Assembly: GCF_000024105.1 (NCBI RefSeq)
Contig: NC_013171.1
Span: forward strand, 1,422,501-1,486,500
Direction of reading: 5' to 3'
DNA: 64,000 nt
DNA from: Anaerococcus prevotii DSM 20548
Lineage (GTDB): Bacteria > Bacillota > Clostridia > Tissierellales > Peptoniphilaceae
Position 1 is the stretch's first letter. Each line of letters opens with the position of its first letter. Shown here piece after piece: positions 59,053-64,000 of the stretch. Both the position numbers and the translations under genes were made by a program. The notes below the pieces were generated by a model that was not told the DNA's origin, did no database searches, and saw only the letters and a program-made list of their open reading frames with translations.

Positions 59053-59865
59053 CTATCCTACAAGCTTCTTAGTAATCTTTGCTGATACGAAGTTTATAGC
59101 TATGACGAATACCAAAAGAAGAACTGCTGTCGCATAAGCTTCGTTTACGTGGAAGCCTTCTGATGATAATACGTACATGTGTACTGCCATTGTCCTTGCT
59201 GAGTTTAAAAGTCCCTTTGGAATTGAAGGTTGAGTACCCATGGTATAGATTAGGGCTGCTGATTCTCCAACTATTCTTCCAGTTGATAGGAATATACCGC
59301 CCAAGATTCCATCCATAGCATCTGGCAAGACTACCTTAAAAATCGTCTGAATCTTAGTCGCTCCTAGGGCAAGGGAGGCGTGGGCTTGGAGGGGATTTAC
59401 AGTAAGGATTGCTTCTTCTGTTGTTCTAATTATAGTAGGGAGGATCATGATTGAAACCGTAAAGCAACCTGCTAGTAGGGAGTAACCCATACCAAGACCC
59501 AGGCCTGTGCTTGTAACAAAAAACAAGTATCCAAACAAACCATACACAATGGAAGGAATGGATGAAAGAATTTCCGTTGAAAATCTTACAAGCTTGATAA
59601 AAACTTTGTTTTTGGCATATTGTGATAGATAAATCGCTGTAAAAATACCAATAGGCAGAGATATCAACAAGCTTAGAATTATTGTAAACAAGGTAGCTAT
59701 CAAGGCTGGCATTATTGAAACATTTTCTGTCGTGTAAGTTAAGTCAAATAATCCTTTAGATATATTAGGTATGCCTTTAAAAAGAATATAGGCAATGATT
59801 ATCCCACTCATAGCAAAGGCTATGAAGGTAAAGACCATTAATAAAGTTTTGTAAGTTTTACTCAT
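59053..59865 (-). CDS. pstA: Phosphate ABC transporter permease PstA
   Basis: 270 residues, six helices, with the EAILTVNPLQAHASLALGATKIQT coupling loop and a GRIVGESAALI segment. Confidence 0.96.
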   Translation of the reverse strand: MSKTYKTLLMVFTFIAFAMSGIIIAYILFKGIPNISKGLFDLTYTTENVSIMPALIATLFTIILSLLISLPIGIFTAIYLSQYAKNKVFIKLVRFSTEILSSIPSIVYGLFGYLFFVTSTGLGLGMGYSLLAGCFTVSIMILPTIIRTTEEAILTVNPLQAHASLALGATKIQTIFKVVLPDAMDGILGGIFLSTGRIVGESAALIYTMGTQPSIPKGLLNSARTMAVHMYVLSSEGFHVNEAYATAVLLLVFVIAINFVSAKITKKLVG

Positions 59866-59874
59866 AGCTTGCTC

Positions 59875-60738
59875 CTATAATTTCTTTTCATTTCTATCTC
59901 TTATGATATTAAATATAATATTGATCAAAAGTATGAAGAAGAAAAGTACCATACCTGTTGCAATCAAGGCTTGTCTGTGCATACCTGAGGCATAACCCAT
60001 CTCTAAAACTATATTTGTTGTAAGGGTTCTTGAACCATCTAGTAGAGATGTTGTAAGACGTGGTTGGTTACCTACAACAAGATAGACCGCCATGGTCTCT
60101 CCTATCGCCCTACCTATCGCAAGAATTATTGAAGAGAAAATTCCGCTTTTAGCATAGGGAATCATGACCTTTCTTATAGTCTCTTCCTTTGTAGCACCAA
60201 GGGCAAGTGAGCCTTGATAGAAGGTCATTGGTACTTGCTTAAGGGAGTTTTCAGAAATATTTACCATGGTAGGCAAAATCATTATAGCAAGTAGGATAGA
60301 TGCTGTAAGCATTGTCATACCACTTCTAATATTAAAGATAGATTTAACAAGTGGAACTAAAACCATCATGGCAAAGAAACCATAGACTACCGAAGGAATC
60401 GCTGCCATCAGGTTGATTAATGATTTGAGTGGAGAATAGCTTTTTTTGGCATAATAGGCCATAAATACTGAAGTAGCTAGACCAAATGGTAAAGCTATTA
60501 TTGTCGATAATATAGTAACGATAATAGAACCTACTATCATTGGATAAATTCCAAAGCGAGGATTTCCCGCTGTTGGCTTCCAAACTTTACCCGTTATAAA
60601 CGGAACAAGTCCGTATTCATTAACAAACTTAATCCCTTCACTGAAGATGAAAAAGATTATAAGAAGGATAAGGAATACGGACATTGCTGCTGATAATAGG
60701 AAAATTATCTCTCCGATTCTTTCCCTAGTTTTATTCAT
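59875..60738 (-). CDS. pstC: Phosphate ABC transporter permease PstC
   Basis: 287 residues, six helices. It has the GSLALGATKEETIRKVMIP loop that contacts PstB and an AIGRAIGETMAVYL motif. It starts 1 base after the pstS stop region and precedes pstA by 9 bases. Confidence 0.96.
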   Translation of the reverse strand: MNKTRERIGEIIFLLSAAMSVFLILLIIFFIFSEGIKFVNEYGLVPFITGKVWKPTAGNPRFGIYPMIVGSIIVTILSTIIALPFGLATSVFMAYYAKKSYSPLKSLINLMAAIPSVVYGFFAMMVLVPLVKSIFNIRSGMTMLTASILLAIMILPTMVNISENSLKQVPMTFYQGSLALGATKEETIRKVMIPYAKSGIFSSIILAIGRAIGETMAVYLVVGNQPRLTTSLLDGSRTLTTNIVLEMGYASGMHRQALIATGMVLFFFILLINIIFNIIRDRNEKKL

Positions 60739-60739
60739 A

Positions 60740-61723
60740 TTACTTCTCTAATTCACTAGTATTTTTAATTGTTCCGTTAAAGATTTCTTTTAACTGAGCT
60801 ACTGTTACGTCTTCTAGTTTACTATCTTTATTTACAACTACTGCGATTCCGTCAGTTGCTATAACAGATACTTGAAGTTTTTCTTTTTCTTCATCCTTAA
60901 GCTCACGAGAAGCCATAGCGATTTGAGCTGCTCCATCGATACAAGCTTCGATTCCTGAAGATGATCCTGTAGATTGGATTTCTATCTTAGCATCTGGGTT
61001 AAGTTTTTGATAGGCTTCTACCATTTTTTCCATAAGTGGAGTAACTGATGTAGAACCTGCTACTGTGATTGTTCCCTTTGCACCGCTTGCCTCATATGCT
61101 TCAGTTTCTTTTAGTGGAACATAGCCTTCTTCAAGAACAAGTTTTTGAGCTTCTTCTGATTTAACATATTTTAGGAAGTCCTTTGATAGGTCATCTAGTT
61201 CACTTTCCTTATAAGCTAGGTTGAATGGACGAGCAATCTTATAAGATCCGTCTGCTATTGTCTCTTCTGTTGCTTCTACTCCGTCAACCTTAAGGGCCTT
61301 TACAGTGTCATTTAGGGAACCAAGTGAAATATATCCGATTGAGTTAGCATCTTGGCTTACTGTTTGCATAACACCATTTGTTGAGTTTTGAACTACGGCA
61401 TCTTGAGTAGTCATATCTTCTTTTGCACCGTCAACTTCTTCTTCAAGTCCTACGATTTCGATGAAGGCTCCACGAGTTCCTGAACCATCTTCTCTAGAAA
61501 CTACTGTGAAGTCATAGTCTTCTGCGCTTGCTGTGTCAGTTCCTTCTTTTTTCTCTTCAGGTGCTTTAGCTGCATCATCAGTTTTTGCTGCGTCATCAGT
61601 CTTAGCTGCGTCTTCTGTCTTAGTTTCTGTAGAAGTGTCAGCTCCTTTATCATTTGAACAACCAGCAAAGATTAAGCCGAAAGATAGGGCTGCTGCTAGG
61701 ATTTTTGCGTTTTTGATTTTCAT
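60740..61723 (-). CDS. pstS: Phosphate-binding lipoprotein PstS, circularly permuted
   Basis: 327 residues. A lipoprotein signal ends at LIFAGC (Cys22), then a low-complexity linker with AAKTDD repeats to about 65. The mature domains are in swapped order. SREDGSGTRG (76-85), normally mid-protein, comes first, with the TNGVMQTV...GYISLGSL half. The usual N-terminal AGSTSVTPLMEK (222-233) and SRELKDEE part comes last and ends at KEIFNGTIKN. All phosphate-contact loops are present, so function is likely kept. Confidence 0.92.
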   Translation of the reverse strand: MKIKNAKILAAALSFGLIFAGCSNDKGADTSTETKTEDAAKTDDAAKTDDAAKAPEEKKEGTDTASAEDYDFTVVSREDGSGTRGAFIEIVGLEEEVDGAKEDMTTQDAVVQNSTNGVMQTVSQDANSIGYISLGSLNDTVKALKVDGVEATEETIADGSYKIARPFNLAYKESELDDLSKDFLKYVKSEEAQKLVLEEGYVPLKETEAYEASGAKGTITVAGSTSVTPLMEKMVEAYQKLNPDAKIEIQSTGSSSGIEACIDGAAQIAMASRELKDEEKEKLQVSVIATDGIAVVVNKDSKLEDVTVAQLKEIFNGTIKNTSELEK

Positions 61724-61766
61724 AATATCTCCTTTGAATTTTATCTATAACTTATTTTGTAATTAC

Positions 61767-61820
61767 ATAATACTATCCGATTGTATAGCTTAGTTTAAAT
61801 AAATGTAAAGTTTATGTAAA
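61767..61820 (-). promoter_or_regulatory. pstS promoter with three PHO-box repeats
   Basis: On the minus strand TTTACAT occurs at 61814-61820 and 61803-61809, 11 bp apart, with a weaker TTAAACT at 61792-61798. TATTAT (61767-61772) lies 19 bp beyond, with no -35 box. The spacing is that of PhoP-activated promoters. Confidence 0.75.
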
Positions 61821-61832
61821 ATTTCTTTACAA

Positions 61833-61857
61833 ATAAAAATCCCTGGTCAAACCAGGG
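61833..61857 (-). terminator. Terminator after the sugar kinase gene
   Basis: CCCTGG/CCAGGG with a 5-base loop (61841-61857), followed on the minus strand by ATTTTTATTT. Confidence 0.88.
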
Positions 61858-61863
61858 TAAATC

Positions 61864-62859
61864 TTATGAAAATGACAGCATTCTCTTATCTCCGCTTACA
61901 AGTCTACCGACTTGTTTTTCGTTAAAGATTGCATAATCTCCTATTATCGAATGTTTAAGGGCTGATAGGGCTGTGGCGAAGTCTAGAGCTTCGTGGATTT
62001 CAAATCCATTGATATATGCGTGAATGAGACCAGCCGCAAAGGCATCTCCTCCACCAATCCTATCTACTATATCAAATTTGTATCTTTGTGACTTAATATA
62101 TTCCTTACCATTATAAAGTCCTGCAGAAAGAGAATTGACTGAGGCTGAGTAGGAGTTTCTGATAGATGAGATGGTATATTTGATATTATACTTTTCATGA
62201 ATATCCTTTAGCATCCTTGAAAGAACCTCATCATTGAAGTCTCCTGTAAAGTAATCGTGCCTTGTTGGAAGGACTCCAATAAGTATATCGACCATAGGAA
62301 GGATTTCTTCGTAGAAGTCACAAGCCTCATCAAGAGTCCAAAGGCTTGACCTATAGTTTAGGTCAAAGACAATATCTAGCCCTCTCTTCTTGGCTTCTTT
62401 TATAGAATATCTAACAAGGTCCCTTCCCTCTTTCGATATGGCTGCTGTAATTCCAGTGGCAAAGTAGAGAGACTTTCCTTCAAATATCCCATCCCAATCA
62501 AACTCTTCTATCCTAGCCTTCGATATGGAGGAATTTTTCCTATCATAAATTACCTTAGGAGACCTAAGTCCTACTCCTTTTTCCGCATAGTAAATCCCTA
62601 ACCTATCTCCTCCCCTAACTATGTAGTCGGTATTTATCCCAAATCTTCTTATATTATTAAAAGCCGCCTGGCCCATCTCGTTATCTACAAGTTTTGTTAC
62701 ATAAGTCACATCATTACCCAAATTAGAAAGGGCTATGGCTACATTGGCTTCCGCCCCACCAAATATTACTTCAAAACTATCAGCCTGGACGAATCTTTCA
62801 AAATCAAATGGAGATAGCCTAAGGGTTAGCTCTCCTAGTGTTACAACTTTAGCTTTCAT
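61864..62859 (-). CDS. kdgK: PfkB-family sugar kinase, probable 2-keto-3-deoxygluconate kinase
   Basis: 331 residues. N-terminal GELTLRLSP and GGAEANVAIALSNLG motif, and the C-terminal catalytic DRIGGGDAFAAGLIHAY with the base aspartate. KDG-kinase features include DLNYRSSLW. Would phosphorylate KDG from uronate breakdown. It follows a TRAP transporter gene (100 bp apart), which could import an acidic sugar. Other ribokinase-fold substrates cannot be excluded. Confidence 0.85.
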   Translation of the reverse strand: MKAKVVTLGELTLRLSPFDFERFVQADSFEVIFGGAEANVAIALSNLGNDVTYVTKLVDNEMGQAAFNNIRRFGINTDYIVRGGDRLGIYYAEKGVGLRSPKVIYDRKNSSISKARIEEFDWDGIFEGKSLYFATGITAAISKEGRDLVRYSIKEAKKRGLDIVFDLNYRSSLWTLDEACDFYEEILPMVDILIGVLPTRHDYFTGDFNDEVLSRMLKDIHEKYNIKYTISSIRNSYSASVNSLSAGLYNGKEYIKSQRYKFDIVDRIGGGDAFAAGLIHAYINGFEIHEALDFATALSALKHSIIGDYAIFNEKQVGRLVSGDKRMLSFS

Positions 62860-62910
62860 AATCTCTCCTTTATATTGCTCTCAGAAATACCAATCCGAGT
62901 ATTAAATGAT

Positions 62911-62941
62911 AAAAATATAAGGGGAAATTTTACTCTCCCCC
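62911..62941 (-). terminator. Possible terminator after the TRAP permease
   Basis: GGGGA/TCCCC arms around 62921-62940, with a TTATATTTTT tract on the minus strand. The short stem makes it uncertain. Confidence 0.5.
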
Positions 62942-62959
62942 AATTTTACTTATTCTATC

Positions 62960-64000
62960 TTATATTAGTCCAGCCTTAAGTGGTAGAACTAGTGATGTCA
63001 TTGGAACATAAGTTACTAATAAGAGTCCTATAAGAATTGCTACATAGAATCTTAGCATGTAAGGCATAACCTTAGATAGGCTAGTATCTCCGACCTTGAT
63101 TGCAACGAAAAGTGTGTTACCAACTGGTGGTGTGATATTTCCAATACATAGGTTGTAGACGATCATTAGACCGAATTGTACTGGATGCATACCGAATTCT
63201 GTCGCTATAGGAAGAAATAGTGGTGTAAAGATCAAAATCGCTGGTGTCACGTCCATAAAGGTTCCTGATATAAGTAGGATTATGTTCATAATCAAAAAGA
63301 TTACATACTTGTTACTTGAAAGAGATAGCAAGGCATTGCCCACCATTTGTGGAATTCCTGTAAAGGCCATTACCCAAGAAAGGATGTTTGATACACCAAT
63401 TAGGAATACTACTATGGCACTCATCTTAGCTGATTCTACAATTATATTCCAAACCTTTTTTAGATTTAAGTTTTTGTAGATAAAGCCTAAGATTAAGGAA
63501 TAAAGTACAGATATGGCGGATCCTTCTGTAGCTGTAAATATTCCTGCTACGATTCCTCCAATAACTACTATGATTAATCCTAGTGAAGGGAGGGCTCTTA
63601 GGGTTGCTCTTCCAAGATTTGCGAAGGAAAACTTTCCTTCATTTGCCTTGTAACCCTTTTTCTTAGCTATAGCAATTGCAACTATGATACAAGCTACAGA
63701 CCAAATTAGTCCTGGTACATATCCTCCTAGGAAAAGTGCTGCAACAGATGTTCCTCCAGAAACTAAAGAATAGGTGATTAGAGCGTTTGATGGTGGGATT
63801 AAAAGTCCTGCTGGAGCTGAGGCACCATTTGCAGATGCTGATACCGCCTTATCATAGCCTTGTTTTTCTTCTCCGTCTTTTACCATAGATCCAACTGCTG
63901 CAGCCGCTGCTGAGGCAGATCCTGAGATTGCTCCAAACAAAGCATTGGCTCCGATATTTGTAACAAGTAAGGCTCCTGGAAGCTTTCCTAAGATTGCCAT
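62960..64000 (-). CDS. dctM: TRAP transporter large permease (DctM), 3' part
   Basis: 346 residues are visible, about 80% of the usual 430; the N-terminus lies beyond the right edge. Hydrophobic throughout, with the DctM hallmarks GAISGSASAAAAAVGSMV, PAGLLIPPSNALITYSLVSGGTS and PPVGNTLFVAIKVG. Secondary transporter for carboxylates or acidic sugars driven by Na+ or H+ with a solute-binding protein. Its neighbour kdgK suggests a uronate or KDG-like substrate. The small subunit and binding protein should lie to the right. Confidence 0.93.
   Translation of the reverse strand: MAILGKLPGALLVTNIGANALFGAISGSASAAAAAVGSMVKDGEEKQGYDKAVSASANGASAPAGLLIPPSNALITYSLVSGGTSVAALFLGGYVPGLIWSVACIIVAIAIAKKKGYKANEGKFSFANLGRATLRALPSLGLIIVVIGGIVAGIFTATEGSAISVLYSLILGFIYKNLNLKKVWNIIVESAKMSAIVVFLIGVSNILSWVMAFTGIPQMVGNALLSLSSNKYVIFLIMNIILLISGTFMDVTPAILIFTPLFLPIATEFGMHPVQFGLMIVYNLCIGNITPPVGNTLFVAIKVGDTSLSKVMPYMLRFYVAILIGLLLVTYVPMTSLVLPLKAGLI

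Overview
The window is a low-GC Gram-positive chromosome segment from a strict anaerobe, most likely Anaerococcus or another member of the Peptoniphilaceae. This is an inference from a complete butyryl-CoA pathway ending in an acetate CoA-transferase, an [FeFe] hydrogenase, a superoxide reductase, T-box control of pheST and AT-rich codon use. The 16S gene at 8437-9963 would settle the genus by database comparison. Most genes lie on the minus strand.

Layout. 1-2989 holds the 5' end of polA and a two-gene membrane glycosyltransferase unit. 3104-10311 is one rRNA operon read leftwards: two tandem promoters, 16S, tRNA-Ala, 23S, 5S, then tRNAs Asn, fMet, Met, Glu(CTC), Glu(TTC), Val, Asp, Thr, Gly(GCC), Gly(TCC) and Arg. 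The last two tRNAs have their own promoter. The 23S gene carries a helix-45 intervening sequence. The spacers contain palindromic repeats and broken tRNA-Glu pieces. 10321-24585 is a housekeeping block: infC-rpmI-rplT-RNA methyltransferase behind an attenuator leader, then a T-box-led run pheS-pheT-zapA-U32-mutS2-argS-membrane protein-TPR protein.

24627-28227 holds small units: MarR/DegV, a decayed metallo-beta-lactamase-fold protein, and a YbaK deacylase with an unknown partner. 28340-35882 carries butyrate synthesis in three apparent units (bcd-etfB-etfA; crt-hbd-thl; CoA-transferase), each preceded by a related Rex-like palindrome. Divergent from bcd is a glcD-type FAD oxidase followed by lrgA-lrgB, a possible 2-hydroxyacid uptake and oxidation operon. 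Next to it is an IS110-family element with a probable bridge-RNA region and a predicted circle-junction promoter.

40577-53275 holds a MerR regulator, superoxide reductase, hisS, a DUF6873-like protein, three more tRNAs, a MarR-controlled heterodimeric ABC exporter, a divergent MoxR-type ATPase/VWA pair, and murJ. 53459-61820 has an [FeFe] hydrogenase with a small Cys-containing protein, then the full phosphate regulon pstSCAB-phoU-phoP-phoR behind three PHO-box repeats. Its PstS is circularly permuted. The window ends with a PfkB sugar kinase (kdgK-like) and the 3' part of a TRAP transporter large permease.

The most notable items are the IS110 bridge-RNA locus, the circularly permuted PstS, the GlcD-LrgAB operon, the shared Rex-like operators, the 23S intervening sequence and the tRNA-Glu fragment mosaic.
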